A stretch of 64,000 nucleotides of DNA from Limnohabitans sp. 2KL-17 (GTDB taxonomy: Bacteria > Pseudomonadota > Gammaproteobacteria > Burkholderiales > Burkholderiaceae_C): positions 78,173 through 142,172 of the forward strand of contig NZ_NESK01000003.1 of the NCBI RefSeq assembly GCF_003063415.1. The letters are read 5' to 3'. This document shows, in pieces, positions 35,815 to 45,283 of this stretch. Within the stretch, counting starts at the first letter, position 1. Every line of letters begins with the position of its first letter. The notes under the pieces are model-generated. The model did not search any database. It saw only the letters and a list, made by a program, of their open reading frames with translations, and had not been told where the DNA came from. The position numbers were made by a program, and so were the translations under genes.

Positions 35815-37532
35815 GGCTTGAAGTTGAAGCGTTTGAGGGTTTCGGCCAGAGTGGCGTTGTCGGCCTTGAGCATCAGGCCTTCGCGCCAGATTTTCCCAGC
35901 TTCGCGTGTTTGGCCGGTGGCCCAAAGAACTTCGCCCAGATGGGCCGCGATTTCGGCATCGGGTTTGGATTTGAAGGCGGCCTGCAAAATGGCAAGCGCT
36001 TCCTGGAGCTTGCCTTGGCGGAATTTCACCCAACCCAGGCTGTCCTGGATGTAGGCGTCCCGTGGGGACAGCTGGACAGCTTTTTCGATCAACTGGTGAG
36101 CCTCGTCCAGGCGGATGTTCCGGTCTGCCAGGGAGTAACCCAAGGCGTTAAACGCGTGCGCTTCCTGAGGGGCCAGGGTCATGAGTTGGCGCAGCAGCGT
36201 TTCCATCTCTTCGAAGCGCTCGAGCTTTTCACAAACGAGGGATAACTCGGAAAGCAATTCGGTGTCTTGCGGCTTCTTGTCCAGGGCCGCTTTGACCAGC
36301 GTGTAGGCGGCCTGGGCTTCACGGTGTTCCCGCAGCCATTGTGATTGGATCAGGACTTTGCGATGCGCTTGTTCAGCGTTGTTTGGTTTGACCTGTGCCA
36401 GCACCCTGCGTGCTTCGTCCAGGCGGCCTTGCTGGGTCAGCAGGTCGGCTTGGCGGCTGGCCAATTTGATGGGGTCTGCGCCCGCAGGCATCTTGTTCAG
36501 CCATTGGTTGGCGCGCTCCAGTTGCCCCTGTTTTTGTGCGATTTGTGCCAGTGACATCAAGGCTTCAGCCAAGCCAGCCTGGTGATCTGGCGTTTTGAGA
36601 GGGGTCACCAGAAGCACGTATTGCTCAAGTCGTTTCTCGGCTTCGGGCAGCTGGTCTTTTTCTTGCAGCACCAAGCCATGGATCAACCAGCCTTCGGCGA
36701 ATTCAGGGTGTTTTGCATTGAGCAGGACCAACTGTGCAATCGCTTCCGCATGAAGTTGCAGTGAAACCAAGGTCCTGGCATAACCCAAACGCAGTTCAGG
36801 CTCGACATCGGTTTTCATGGCAGCCTCCACCATGGGTTTGAGACTGCTGTTGGCGCTGACCATCAGGCTCATTGCCAGCACCAGCGGGCCAGTGGCTTTG
36901 GGGTCTGCAGCATGGCCTTTGAGGGATGCGTCAACAGCCTTTGTGATTTGACCTGCATCACGGCGCATGCGTCCCACAGTCGTCCAGGCAGTCGCGGACG
37001 TTTGGGCTTTGGTCAGTGCTTGAGCAAGGGCTTTTTCAATCACTTCAGAAGCCAATGCCTTGTCGTTCACCATGCCGAACAAGCGCGGCACAAAAGCAAT
37101 GGCGCCCGACTGATCGTCTGCAGGCAGTTCGTTGATGGAAATCGCCAGGGCTTTGCCGGCTTCTTCGATGCGGTTCAGTGCCAGCAAGATCTGAAGCACG
37201 TAGCGGCTGGCTTCCATGGATGATGGAATTTCCCTCTTCCAGGTTTGTGCAGCTTGCAACGCGGCTTCCCCTGAACGGGCTTGCAATGCCATATCAACGG
37301 CACGCTGGAACAAGGCTGGATCTCGGGTTTTGCGGGCGGCATCGAGCATGATCGAAAAACCGCTGCCTAAAGAGCCTTGGCGTGCGCTCAATTCACCCAG
37401 CAATATTTGGTAGAACAAAACAGCGTCCATGGCTGATTGTTTGGGTGGGTCCTCGGCTTTGATGGTTACAGGCTGCGCCCAAGCACCGATGACGCACGAG
37501 GACAAGACGGCAAGTCGAAACCAGAATTTCAT
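35811..37532 (-). CDS. Tetratricopeptide-repeat protein, exported, 573 aa
   Basis: A signal peptide (MKFWFRLAVLSSCVIGAWA) is followed by a long alpha-helical array with TPR-type units; the clearest are near the C-terminus (AHAFNALGYSLADRNIRLDEAHQLIEKA, then AYIQDSLGWVKFRQGKLQEALAILQAA). It is probably periplasmic or outer-membrane associated and mediates protein contacts. It is translationally coupled to lolB, a conserved pair in Burkholderiales, so a role in envelope assembly is plausible. TATGAT lies 7 bases before ATG 37532. Confidence 0.88.
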   Translation of the reverse strand: MKFWFRLAVLSSCVIGAWAQPVTIKAEDPPKQSAMDAVLFYQILLGELSARQGSLGSGFSIMLDAARKTRDPALFQRAVDMALQARSGEAALQAAQTWKREIPSSMEASRYVLQILLALNRIEEAGKALAISINELPADDQSGAIAFVPRLFGMVNDKALASEVIEKALAQALTKAQTSATAWTTVGRMRRDAGQITKAVDASLKGHAADPKATGPLVLAMSLMVSANSSLKPMVEAAMKTDVEPELRLGYARTLVSLQLHAEAIAQLVLLNAKHPEFAEGWLIHGLVLQEKDQLPEAEKRLEQYVLLVTPLKTPDHQAGLAEALMSLAQIAQKQGQLERANQWLNKMPAGADPIKLASRQADLLTQQGRLDEARRVLAQVKPNNAEQAHRKVLIQSQWLREHREAQAAYTLVKAALDKKPQDTELLSELSLVCEKLERFEEMETLLRQLMTLAPQEAHAFNALGYSLADRNIRLDEAHQLIEKAVQLSPRDAYIQDSLGWVKFRQGKLQEALAILQAAFKSKPDAEIAAHLGEVLWATGQTREAGKIWREGLMLKADNATLAETLKRFNFKP

Positions 37533-37609
37533 GGTCACCATCATAATCCAGCCACCTTTTTAACAAGTGCGTCAGAGGCGAATGGCCATCTTGAGCGCCG
37601 GATCAATGC

Positions 37610-38425
37610 ATGCCCGAACTCCCGGAAGTTGAAGTCACCCGCCGCAGCTTTGCTGACCGCATCGCCTCGGCCAAAATTTTGGCCCTGCACATGGGCAAGC
37701 CCTTGCGCTGGCCTTTGGGTGTGTTGCCCCAAAGTTTGGTGGGGCGGCAGGTTTTTGGCGTGCGGCGACGGGGCAAGTACCTCCTGCTTGATCTGGATCA
37801 GGGTCTTTTGCTGGTGCATCTGGGCATGTCGGGCAGCCTGAATTTTGCGTCTACACAAGCCGAGCCCGGTCCCCATGACCACATGGATCTGGTGACCGAC
37901 CGTGGCGTTCTGCGCTTGCACGACCCGCGTCGTTTTGGTGCGGTGGTCTGGGCGCCCTCAGAGGATTCGCCTCAAGCGCAAAAGTTGCTGGGGCGGTTGG
38001 GCGTGGAGCCCCTGAATGGCCAATTTGAGGTCGCCGCCTTTGCTGATGCCTTGAAAAAGCGGCAGTCTGCCATCAAGCAGGTTTTACTGGCGGGAGACGT
38101 GGTGGTGGGGGTCGGCAACATTTACGCATCGGAAGCCTTGTTCATGGCGGGCATCCGCCCGACCACCAAGGCCTCGCGTTTGTCCAGGCCCCGCGTGGCC
38201 AGGTTGCACGCGGCCATCATCAAGGTCTTGACCCGTGCGGTGGAGCAGGGGGGCAGTTCGTTGAAAGATTTCGTCAGTGCTGAAGGCCGCACAGGCTACT
38301 TCCAACTGGAGGCGGCCGTGTATGGTCGAGCGGGCGAGCCATGCCGTGTGTGCGCTACCCCGATCCGCTCAATGCTGCAAGGCCAGCGCACCACTTTTTA
38401 TTGCCCCCAATGCCAGAAGCCCTGA
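37610..38425 (+). CDS. mutM: Formamidopyrimidine-DNA glycosylase MutM
   Basis: The 271-residue enzyme removes 8-oxoguanine and other oxidised purines from DNA. It begins with the catalytic [11 protein letters not shown], contains HLGMSGSL and [11 protein letters not shown], and ends in the zinc finger [24 protein letters not shown]. mutY begins before it ends (16-base overlap), placing the two enzymes of the oxidised-guanine pathway in one transcript. It is divergent from the TPR gene. Confidence 0.96.
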   Translation: MPELPEVEVTRRSFADRIASAKILALHMGKPLRWPLGVLPQSLVGRQVFGVRRRGKYLLLDLDQGLLLVHLGMSGSLNFASTQAEPGPHDHMDLVTDRGVLRLHDPRRFGAVVWAPSEDSPQAQKLLGRLGVEPLNGQFEVAAFADALKKRQSAIKQVLLAGDVVVGVGNIYASEALFMAGIRPTTKASRLSRPRVARLHAAIIKVLTRAVEQGGSSLKDFVSAEGRTGYFQLEAAVYGRAGEPCRVCATPIRSMLQGQRTTFYCPQCQKP

Positions 38426-39450
38426 TCTCTTTGCCTGAAGGATTTTCCCGCCGCATGGTCGACTGGCAACGCCAGCACGGGCGCCAAAGCCTGCCTTGGC
38501 AAAACACCCAGGACCCTTACCGCGTCTGGCTGTCCGAGATCATGTTGCAGCAGACCCAAGTGACAACGGTGCTCGATTACTTCCCCCGGTTTTTGGGCCG
38601 TTTTCCCGATGTGACCACTTTGGCCGCCGCACCCCAAGACGATGTGCTGGCTTTGTGGAGTGGCTTGGGTTATTACAGCCGCGCTCGCAACTTGCACAAG
38701 TGCGCACAAGAGGTGATGAGCCGTTTTGGTGGCGCATTTCCCCTTCGCGCCGAAGACCTGCAAACCTTGCCTGGCATTGGCCGCTCGACCGCTGCAGCGA
38801 TTGCCGCATTTTGTTTCCACGAGCGCGCAGCCATTCTGGACGGCAATGTAAAGCGCGTGCTGACCCGGGTCTTGGGCTATGGCCAAGACTTGGCCGCGTC
38901 CAAAAACGAGCGCGCATTGTGGACTTTGGCGCAAGAACTCTTGCCTGAGCAGGCGGCTGATATGCCGCGCTACACCCAGGCCCTGATGGACTTGGGTGCC
39001 ACGGTGTGTTTGCCGCGCAAGGTGCAGTGTGGTGTTTGCCCTGTGAGCGACATGTGCCAGGCCAAGCAGCAGGGTGAGCCCCTGGCCTACCCCGTCAAGA
39101 CACGAAAACTCAAACGCAGCAGCGCCATCTTGTGGTTGCTGTGGGCGGTCAACACCCAAGGCCAGGTGTGGTTGCAAAAGCGGCCCGACAAGGGCATCTG
39201 GGCGGGCTTGTTCAGCTTGCCGGTGTTTGATTCAGAAGATGATTTGCTCGCTGCCTGGGTGGCTGGGCAAGATCCTCAGTACATCAAGCCGTGGAAGCAC
39301 GTGCTGACGCACAGAGATCTTCATCTGCATCCTGTGCAAATGACCGGAGAAAGTCAATATTCACCCCATTGCGAGGGCCAATGGGTTGATGCAGACGCCT
39401 GGCCTGATATGGGCTTGCCTGCGCCGATCAGAGTCCTTTTGGCGGGCTGA
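38410..39450 (+). CDS. mutY: A/G-specific adenine glycosylase MutY
   Basis: The 346-residue enzyme removes adenine mispaired with 8-oxoguanine. Key parts are the catalytic Glu in [12 protein letters not shown], the helix-hairpin-helix [18 protein letters not shown], Asp in [12 protein letters not shown] and the 4Fe-4S ligands [17 protein letters not shown]. The C-terminal NUDIX-like domain recognises 8-oxoG ([20 protein letters not shown]). The start overlaps mutM by 16 bases. Confidence 0.95.
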   Translation: MPEALISLPEGFSRRMVDWQRQHGRQSLPWQNTQDPYRVWLSEIMLQQTQVTTVLDYFPRFLGRFPDVTTLAAAPQDDVLALWSGLGYYSRARNLHKCAQEVMSRFGGAFPLRAEDLQTLPGIGRSTAAAIAAFCFHERAAILDGNVKRVLTRVLGYGQDLAASKNERALWTLAQELLPEQAADMPRYTQALMDLGATVCLPRKVQCGVCPVSDMCQAKQQGEPLAYPVKTRKLKRSSAILWLLWAVNTQGQVWLQKRPDKGIWAGLFSLPVFDSEDDLLAAWVAGQDPQYIKPWKHVLTHRDLHLHPVQMTGESQYSPHCEGQWVDADAWPDMGLPAPIRVLLAG

Positions 39451-39468
39451 AAAACGCCCCCATGTCGC

Positions 39469-40326
39469 TCAGATCGCGTCAAGTTCGCGGTGCCGCTTGA
39501 GTGTGAGCCAGCGTGTGCCAAAACTGTGCGCCAGTTGCTCGACCATGAAAACCGAGCGGTGTTGCCCCCCCGTGCAACCGATCGCCACAGTCACATAGCT
39601 GCGGTGGTCGCGCTCAATGGCAGGAATCCATTGCTTGAGGAATCCCTCGATCTGCAATTGCATTTGCACGAACTCTTCTGACTGGCGAAGGTAGTTCTGC
39701 ACGGGCACATCGCGCCCAGTCAAGGGTTTCAAGGCACTTTCATAGTGCGGGTTGGGCAGCATCCGGATGTCAAACACGTAGTCGGCATCGGTGGGTATGC
39801 CCCGCTTGAAAGCAAAAGATTCAAACACCAGCGTCAGTTGGGCCAAAGGGGCGCTGACTAGGGTTTTGACATAGGTTTGCAGTTGGGCTGAGCGCAGCAA
39901 ACTGGTGTCGATGACGTGTGCACGGTCGCGCAAATCCGACAACAGTTCGCGCTCGAACTGAATGGTCTCGAGCAGGGCCTTGTCCCCTTGGGGCTTGGCG
40001 CTGCCCGACAGCGGGTGTTTACGGCGAGTTTCTGAGTACCGGCGCTGCAAAGTTTCTGAGGAGGCGTCCAGGAAAACCGACTTCACGGACATGCCCATCT
40101 CGCGCAGCAGGGCCATTTGCTCGGGCATCAGGTGCAATGAGTTGGCGCTGCGCACGTCGATGGCAATGGCCAGGCGTTGTTCTTTGTGCTTTTCTTCGAG
40201 TTTGACAAAGGGAATCAGCAACTCGGGGGGCAAGTTGTCAACGCAGTAGTAGCCGGCGTCTTCAAGCGCGTGCAGTGCGACCGATTTGCCAGAGCCGGAC
40301 ATGCCGGTGATCAGAATGATGTCCAT
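39469..40326 (-). CDS. rapZ: RNase adapter protein RapZ
   Basis: The 285-residue P-loop protein begins with Walker [27 protein letters not shown] and ends with the RapZ C-terminal domain ([20 protein letters not shown]). In E. coli it guides RNase E to the sRNA GlmZ and thereby controls glucosamine-6-phosphate synthase. It starts two bases after the recN stop, so it is the last gene of nadK-recN-rapZ. In betaproteobacteria the RNA targets are less well known. Confidence 0.92.
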   Translation of the reverse strand: MDIILITGMSGSGKSVALHALEDAGYYCVDNLPPELLIPFVKLEEKHKEQRLAIAIDVRSANSLHLMPEQMALLREMGMSVKSVFLDASSETLQRRYSETRRKHPLSGSAKPQGDKALLETIQFERELLSDLRDRAHVIDTSLLRSAQLQTYVKTLVSAPLAQLTLVFESFAFKRGIPTDADYVFDIRMLPNPHYESALKPLTGRDVPVQNYLRQSEEFVQMQLQIEGFLKQWIPAIERDHRSYVTVAIGCTGGQHRSVFMVEQLAHSFGTRWLTLKRHRELDAI

Positions 40327-40328
40327 GC

Positions 40329-42014
40329 TCAGTGTTGTGGCGCTTTGCGACCGCTGGGTTTCAAGGGGGCATCGCCCAGCATTTCGCGTGCGTGGGCCAA
40401 GGTGGTGGCAGAGAGTTTTTCGCCACCCAACATGCGGGCGATTTCGCTGACGCGTTCTTCGCCTGCAACGGCACGCACTTGGCTGTTGACTTGACCATGG
40501 ACAGCGGCTTTGCTGACCAGCAGGTGTTGGTCGGCACAAGCGGCTACTTGGGGCAAGTGGGTGACTGCCAGCACTTGGCGGTGCAAGCCCAGCTGTTTCA
40601 TCAGGCGACCCACGGTTTCGGCCACGGCACCGCCAACACCTGAGTCGACCTCGTCAAAAATCAGGGTGCCGGCTTCGCCGAGTTCGCTGGTGGTCACGGC
40701 GATGGCCAGTGCAATGCGTGACAACTCGCCCCCCGAAGCCACTTTTCCAACGGGCCGTGGGGTGCTGCCTTCATGACCGGCGACCAGAAAGCTGACTTCT
40801 TCCAGGCCATGCTGGGCAGGCAAGTCGAGGGTTTGCAGTTGAACTTCAAAACGACCGCCTTGCATGCCCAGTTGTTGCATGGCGCTGCTGACGGCTTGGG
40901 CCAATGGTTTGGCGGCCTGTTGGCGCTGGCTTGAAACTGATTTGGCCGCTTGCTCGCAGGCCGTTTGTGCAGCTTGCGCTGCTTTTTGCAGGCTGTCCAA
41001 GTCTGCAGCTGCATCGAGCTGGGCCAGGTCTTTGCGCCAGTTTTGAAGGGCTTGGGGCAATTCGTCGGGTGTTTTTTTGTAGCGGCGGGCCAGCGACAGC
41101 CACATACCCATGCGCTCGTCGAGTTGGGCCAGATGAGCGGGGTCCAGATCGGTTTTACGCAAATAAGCGTTCAGGCTGTGGGCCACATCTTCGGCTTGGG
41201 CTTGGGCAGACGTCAGCACATCGGCCAATGCATTGAACTCGGGCTCAAAGTGGCCCAGGGACTGCAGTGTTTGAATGGCCTTGGACAACTGGCTCAAAGC
41301 GCCTGTTGCCTCTTCGCCTTCCAGCATGACAGTGGTCTGGTTAGCACCTTCTATCAAGGCTTGCGCGTTGGCCAGACGGCTGTGCTGTGTGCTCAGGTCT
41401 TGCCATTCATTGACCGCCGGGTTGAGTTTTTCAAGCTCGCCAATTTGCCAGGCCAAACGCTCACGTTCGATGGTCAGGGTGCTTTGCGCTTGTCGCGCGT
41501 CGGCGAGTGTTTGTTGCGCTTGGCGCCAGCTTTGCCAGGCGGCTTTGAGTGGCCGGATGTCGATGCCCGCATAGGCATCGAGCAGCCCGCGCACAGCGTC
41601 AGGGCGAGTCAGACTTTGCCAGGCGTGCTGGCCATGAATGTCCAGCAGCTGTTCGCCCAGTTCGCGCAGCTGCGTGGCCGTGGCCGGACTACCATTGACC
41701 CAGGCGCGGCTTTTGCCTGAAGTGTCCACGGTTCGGCGCAAAAGCAATTCAGCGCTGGTTTGAAAGCCCGCGTCCTCCAGCCAGGCCTGGATGGCGGGCG
41801 TAGGTTCGAATTCGGCGCAAATCTCACAGCGGCTTGCGCCTTCACGCACAAACCCTGCGTCAGCTCGGGCACCTAGGGCCAGTTGCAGGGCGTCGATCAG
41901 GATGGATTTACCGGCGCCGGTTTCGCCGGTCAGCACGCTGAAACCGCCCGCCAGATCCAGCGCGAGCTCGTGCACGATCACAAAGTCGCGCAGGGTGATG
42001 TGCGTCAGAGCCAC
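40329..42014 (-). CDS. recN: DNA repair protein RecN
   Basis: This 561-residue SMC-like ATPase has Walker [20 protein letters not shown] near residue 29, a central coiled coil (about residues 160-370), and the C-terminal signature [15 protein letters not shown] with Walker [13 protein letters not shown]. It holds broken DNA ends and supports recombination repair. It lies 3 bases after nadK and 2 bases before rapZ. No LexA box was found directly upstream, as expected for an internal operon gene. Confidence 0.95.
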   Translation of the reverse strand: MALTHITLRDFVIVHELALDLAGGFSVLTGETGAGKSILIDALQLALGARADAGFVREGASRCEICAEFEPTPAIQAWLEDAGFQTSAELLLRRTVDTSGKSRAWVNGSPATATQLRELGEQLLDIHGQHAWQSLTRPDAVRGLLDAYAGIDIRPLKAAWQSWRQAQQTLADARQAQSTLTIERERLAWQIGELEKLNPAVNEWQDLSTQHSRLANAQALIEGANQTTVMLEGEEATGALSQLSKAIQTLQSLGHFEPEFNALADVLTSAQAQAEDVAHSLNAYLRKTDLDPAHLAQLDERMGMWLSLARRYKKTPDELPQALQNWRKDLAQLDAAADLDSLQKAAQAAQTACEQAAKSVSSQRQQAAKPLAQAVSSAMQQLGMQGGRFEVQLQTLDLPAQHGLEEVSFLVAGHEGSTPRPVGKVASGGELSRIALAIAVTTSELGEAGTLIFDEVDSGVGGAVAETVGRLMKQLGLHRQVLAVTHLPQVAACADQHLLVSKAAVHGQVNSQVRAVAGEERVSEIARMLGGEKLSATTLAHAREMLGDAPLKPSGRKAPQH

Positions 42015-42017
42015 AGC

Positions 42018-42911
42018 TTAAACACCCTCATTCCAGTGCATTTTTTTGCGCAAAGTGTCAAAATAATTCCACCCAGCAGGATGCAAAAACCGCACCTTGT
42101 GCTCTGAACGTTGCACCACAATGCGGTCTCCGAGTGTCAGGTCAGCCAACGATTGCATGTCGAAATTGGCGCTGACATAGCGTCCAGCCACGATCTCTAT
42201 GCTGATTTCCGAAGACTCAGGCAGCACGATCGGGCGGTTTGACAAGGTGTGCGGTGCAATTGGCGCCATGACCCAGCCGCCAATCGAGGGGTGCATCAGT
42301 GGGCCGCCGACCGAAAGGGCGTAAGCCGTTGAACCCGTGGGTGTGGCGATGATCAGTCCGTCAGCGCGTTGGGTGGCCACAAATCGGCCATCGACTTCAA
42401 CCCGCAATTCGACCATGCCCGAGGTGCCGCCCCTGTTGACAACCACGTCGTTCATGGCCAGGGCGGTGAACACGCTGCGTTGGTCGCGTATGACATGCCC
42501 TTGCAGCAAGCTGCGGTCTTCAGTCTGGTAATTGCCCTGCAGCATGGGCAAAAGCACATCTTGGTAACTTTGAATGGGAATGTCGGTAATAAACCCCAGC
42601 CGACCCTGGTTGATGCCGATCAGCGGCAAAGCGTATTGGGCCATTTGTCGACCAATGCCCAGCATGGTGCCGTCGCCCCCGATGACCAAGCCCAAATCGC
42701 ATTCTTTGCCGATGCTGCCCATGTCCAGCGTGGGGTAATGGGCAAGGCCCGTGTGCAAAGCGGTTTCCTTGTCCAGAACGACCTCGCAGCCCTGCCGGGT
42801 CAAAAACTGGGCCACATCGTCCAGAACCAGGCGAGAGCCTTCAAAAGCCCCCCCTTGGGTGCTGGCGTGGTATTTGCCAAACAGCGCGACGTGACGGAAT
42901 CTGGATCTCAT
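42018..42911 (-). CDS. nadK: NAD kinase
   Basis: This enzyme of about 297 residues phosphorylates NAD to NADP. The family motifs are [11 protein letters not shown] near residue 75, [29 protein letters not shown] and the C-terminal barrel domain. ATG 42911 is chosen: TGTAAT (42923-42918, minus strand) ends 6 bases upstream, with no ribosome-binding site. It shares its 28-base upstream gap with the divergent hrcA. It heads the nadK-recN-rapZ operon. Confidence 0.93.
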   Translation of the reverse strand: MRSRFRHVALFGKYHASTQGGAFEGSRLVLDDVAQFLTRQGCEVVLDKETALHTGLAHYPTLDMGSIGKECDLGLVIGGDGTMLGIGRQMAQYALPLIGINQGRLGFITDIPIQSYQDVLLPMLQGNYQTEDRSLLQGHVIRDQRSVFTALAMNDVVVNRGGTSGMVELRVEVDGRFVATQRADGLIIATPTGSTAYALSVGGPLMHPSIGGWVMAPIAPHTLSNRPIVLPESSEISIEIVAGRYVSANFDMQSLADLTLGDRIVVQRSEHKVRFLHPAGWNYFDTLRKKMHWNEGV

Positions 42912-42939
42912 CGGCAAATTACATCATTAAAATGACAGG

Positions 42940-43944
42940 ATGTTAGATGATCGTGCCAAGTTATTGCTGAAAGCCCTGGTTGAACGCTACATTGCGGACG
43001 GCCAACCTGTGGGTTCGCGCACGCTTTCCAAAGCCTCGGGTCTGGATTTGTCGCCCGCAACCATCCGCAATGTGATGTCCGATCTGGAAGACTTGGGCTT
43101 GATCGCCAGCCCGCACACCTCGGCCGGGCGCATTCCGACAAGCCGGGGGTATCGTCTGTTTGTGGACACCATGCTCACAGCGCAGCGCGATGGTTTGGAG
43201 ACCCCAGCGCTTACGCCCGATCAACCCCAAAAAGTGATTGCCAGTGCGGCCAATCTGCTGTCCAACTTGTCGCATTTTGTGGGCGTGGTCATGACGCCGC
43301 GCCGGCCTTCTGTCTTTCGGCACATCGAGTTCCTGCGTCTGTCTGAACGTCGCCTGCTGGTGATCATCGTGTCGCCCGAAGGCGATGTACAAAACCGCAT
43401 TCTCTTTACCGAAACCGATTACTCGCAAAGCCAGCTGATCGAGACCTCCAATTTCCTCAACACCCATTACGCAGGCATGGCCATCGAGCAGGTGCGTAGC
43501 CGGGTGCAACAAGAGCTGCTCAGTTTGCAAAGCGAAATCGCCACACTCATGCAAGCCGCTGTCCAGGTCAGCAGCGAAGCCCTAGCCGAAGACCAGAATG
43601 AGGTGGTCATTGCGGGCGAGCGCAACCTGCTTTCGGTGAGCGATTTTTCAAGTGACATGGGCCACCTGCGCAGAGCCTTTGATCTGTTCGAGCAAAAAAC
43701 GCAACTCATGCGCCTGCTGGATGTCTCCAGTCAGGCCGAAGGTGTGCGCATCTACATTGGTGGTGAAAGCCAAATCGTGCCCATGCAGGACCTGTCGGTC
43801 GTTAGCTCGCCGTATGAGGTGGATGGACAGATTGTGGGCACTTTGGGCGTGATTGGCCCGACCCGGATGCCCTATGACCGGATGATCCAGATCGTCAACA
43901 TCACTTCGCGCCTGGTCAGCAACGCCTTGAGTCAGTCCAAATAA
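42940..43944 (+). CDS. hrcA: Heat-inducible transcription repressor HrcA
   Basis: The 334-residue repressor has an N-terminal winged helix ([54 protein letters not shown]) and a GAF-like dimerisation domain. HrcA binds CIRCE elements before groE/dnaK genes. I see no CIRCE palindrome upstream of hrcA itself. TAAAAT ends 6 bases before the ATG and only a poorly spaced AGG is present, so it may be leaderless. It is divergent from nadK, as in many betaproteobacteria. Confidence 0.95.
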   Translation: MLDDRAKLLLKALVERYIADGQPVGSRTLSKASGLDLSPATIRNVMSDLEDLGLIASPHTSAGRIPTSRGYRLFVDTMLTAQRDGLETPALTPDQPQKVIASAANLLSNLSHFVGVVMTPRRPSVFRHIEFLRLSERRLLVIIVSPEGDVQNRILFTETDYSQSQLIETSNFLNTHYAGMAIEQVRSRVQQELLSLQSEIATLMQAAVQVSSEALAEDQNEVVIAGERNLLSVSDFSSDMGHLRRAFDLFEQKTQLMRLLDVSSQAEGVRIYIGGESQIVPMQDLSVVSSPYEVDGQIVGTLGVIGPTRMPYDRMIQIVNITSRLVSNALSQSK

Positions 43945-43981
43945 ATGAGGCCTGCCCTTTGGGCACTACAATGCTTTGGAT

Positions 43982-44261
43982 GGGGCGTTAGCTCAGTTGG
44001 TTAGAGCAGAGGACTCATGAAAATTGTGCACCGAGGCCGGAAACGCCCCGTGTGAATGACGTCAAATTCGGTGAAACCTAAGTGTGGCAACACATACGGC
44101 AATGCCGAGCGAAGCTCAGTGTGAAAGCACTTTGAACGTGTAGAGACTAGACGGCGTCCACCTAAAGCGCAAGCCATGGTGAAGGCATAGTCCAGGGAGT
44201 AGTGAAAGCTACACTAACCAGAATCCTTTGGTCGACAGTTCAAGTCTGTCACGCCCTACCA
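43982..44261 (+). tRNA. tRNA-Ile (CAT), interrupted by a group I intron
   Basis: The exons are 43982-44018 and 44222-44261. Joined, they give acceptor GGGGCGT/ACGCCCT, D-arm GCTCAGTTGGTTAGAGC, anticodon stem GAGGA/TCCTT with loop CTCATAA, T-arm GACAGTTCAAGTCTGTC and CCA. The anticodon is CAT; the TTGGTCG and GTTCAAGTC regions match tRNA-Ile2, whose C34 is changed to lysidine by TilS to read AUA, rather than elongator tRNA-Met. TACAAT at 43967-43972 is a good -10 element 9 bases upstream. Confidence 0.92.
44019..44221 (+). ncRNA. Group I self-splicing intron (IC3-like) in the tRNA-Ile anticodon loop
   Basis: The 203-nt insert lies between the third anticodon base and position 37. It follows a U at the 5' splice site and ends in G, as group I introns require. 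The core matches the Azoarcus tRNA-Ile ribozyme as I remember it: GTCAAATTCGGTGAAACCTAAG, in two parts at about 44061-44082, then GTGTAGAGACTAGACGGC and GGTGAAGGCATAGTCCAGGGAG, giving P4-P6, P7 and P3-P8. GTG at 44025-44027 can pair with the exon CAT as internal guide, and L2 has a GGAAAC tetraloop. No homing endonuclease is encoded. Confidence 0.93.
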
Positions 44262-44268
44262 GCAATGG

Positions 44269-44302
44269 AAAAGCCACTGATTTCGGTCAGTGGCTTTTTT
44301 TT
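44269..44302 (+). terminator. Terminator after tRNA-Ile
   Basis: AAAAGCCACTGA and TCAGTGGCTTTT form a 12-bp stem with a 6-base loop and T8. It ends the intron-containing tRNA transcript. Confidence 0.92.
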
Positions 44303-44394
44303 AACGCCAGTGACTTCGGCGGTTCGTACAAAGCCAGGCATGCTGGGATCGCCTTTTCTGGCCAACCGCTACGGCCTGATGATCAAGCCAAGGC

Positions 44395-45045
44395 TCAGAC
44401 CATTTCCGTGGATGGTTTGTGGCGATCTTGTGCATGCAGTTCAATGTACCGGCCTGCCAGGAAGGCCGTGAAAAACCCGTTGAACCAATCCATGTTGATG
44501 GGCTTGGCCATGAAGATGGTGCCTTCTGGCAGGCCGCCCCGGCTTTCAATGTCGTCAGGCGACAAGGCGGTCAACACCAAGGTGGTCATGCGGTTGAACT
44601 GTGGATTTTGACGCAAGGTGCGCAACAACGCGAAGCCGTCCACACCCGGCATGTCCAGATCGGTGATCAAAACATCCGGTTTGATGCTTGAAATATCAAT
44701 CAGTGCTTCCAGCCCGGATGACATGGCCGTGCAGTCGACAGGCATGACCGATCGGTTGCAATACCCGCGCAACATCTCGCGTGTGACTGCATCGTCTTCG
44801 ACCAGCAAAACCCGAAGCCTGTTGTCGCCAGGTGTGTTTTGAATGGTCAGCATGTTGTGTTTGCGTTGGTATTCGCGGATCGAGGGCATCGAAATCCTGC
44901 GATGGCCACCTTGCGTCTTCCAGGCTTGCAGCTCATTTTTTTCGACCAAAGTCTGGATGGTGCCGACCGACAGACCCAGCAGCTTGGCTGCATAAGTGGT
45001 GCCGCAGTAGTCTTCCGGGGTGTCAAGTGTGGTATTTGTTTGCAT
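44395..45045 (-). CDS. Excisionase-type HTH fused to a response-regulator receiver domain
   Basis: The 216-residue protein begins with a MerR/excisionase-like HTH (YAAKLLGLSVGTIQTLVEKNELQAWKTQGGHRRIS), then a short linker and a receiver domain with acidic pocket LLVEDDAVTRE, phospho-acceptor Asp in VLITDLDMPG and Lys in IFMAKPIN. The HTH-first order is the reverse of common response regulators. No kinase gene is adjacent. Its AT-rich upstream region carries a perfect palindrome that could be its own operator. Targets are unknown. Confidence 0.85.
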   Translation of the reverse strand: MQTNTTLDTPEDYCGTTYAAKLLGLSVGTIQTLVEKNELQAWKTQGGHRRISMPSIREYQRKHNMLTIQNTPGDNRLRVLLVEDDAVTREMLRGYCNRSVMPVDCTAMSSGLEALIDISSIKPDVLITDLDMPGVDGFALLRTLRQNPQFNRMTTLVLTALSPDDIESRGGLPEGTIFMAKPINMDWFNGFFTAFLAGRYIELHAQDRHKPSTEMV

Positions 45046-45123
45046 GGTGAGTTATTTTAGTGACAAAAGTATAAAAATTCATGCATTTGCAACTTGAAAA
45101 TTTGTTAATAATTGTTTTAAAAG

Positions 45124-45145
45124 ACAATATTCTTATAAATATTGT
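45124..45145. promoter_or_regulatory. Perfect 8-bp inverted repeat in AT-rich promoter region
   Basis: ACAATATT and AATATTGT are separated by 6 bases (CTTATA). They lie 79 bases upstream of the HTH-receiver gene and 139 bases before the acyl-CoA ligase start, inside a locally very AT-rich stretch (45055-45165). The rest of this 238-base divergent gap shows no gene. A dimeric regulator could bind here. Confidence 0.5.
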
Positions 45146-45283
45146 TTTATTCATGGGAGTTTTGTCAAATTGACCGCTCTATGCGGACGCTGCGGATTGG
45201 TCCCCTCTGCGACAAAGCCACGGCAGGCCCCAAGGCCTTGGGCGATTAACATGCATCACAACCCTTATTACAGGAGACTGCTG

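Noticed and set aside
42912..42939. CIRCE element for HrcA
   Set aside because: The 28-base gap holds no TTAGCACTC/GAGTGCTAA-type repeat.
43982..44261. Reading the split tRNA as elongator tRNA-Met
   Set aside because: Although the anticodon is CAT, the TTGGTCG variable region and GTTCAAGTC T-arm match tRNA-Ile2, and the known betaproteobacterial intron sits in that tRNA.
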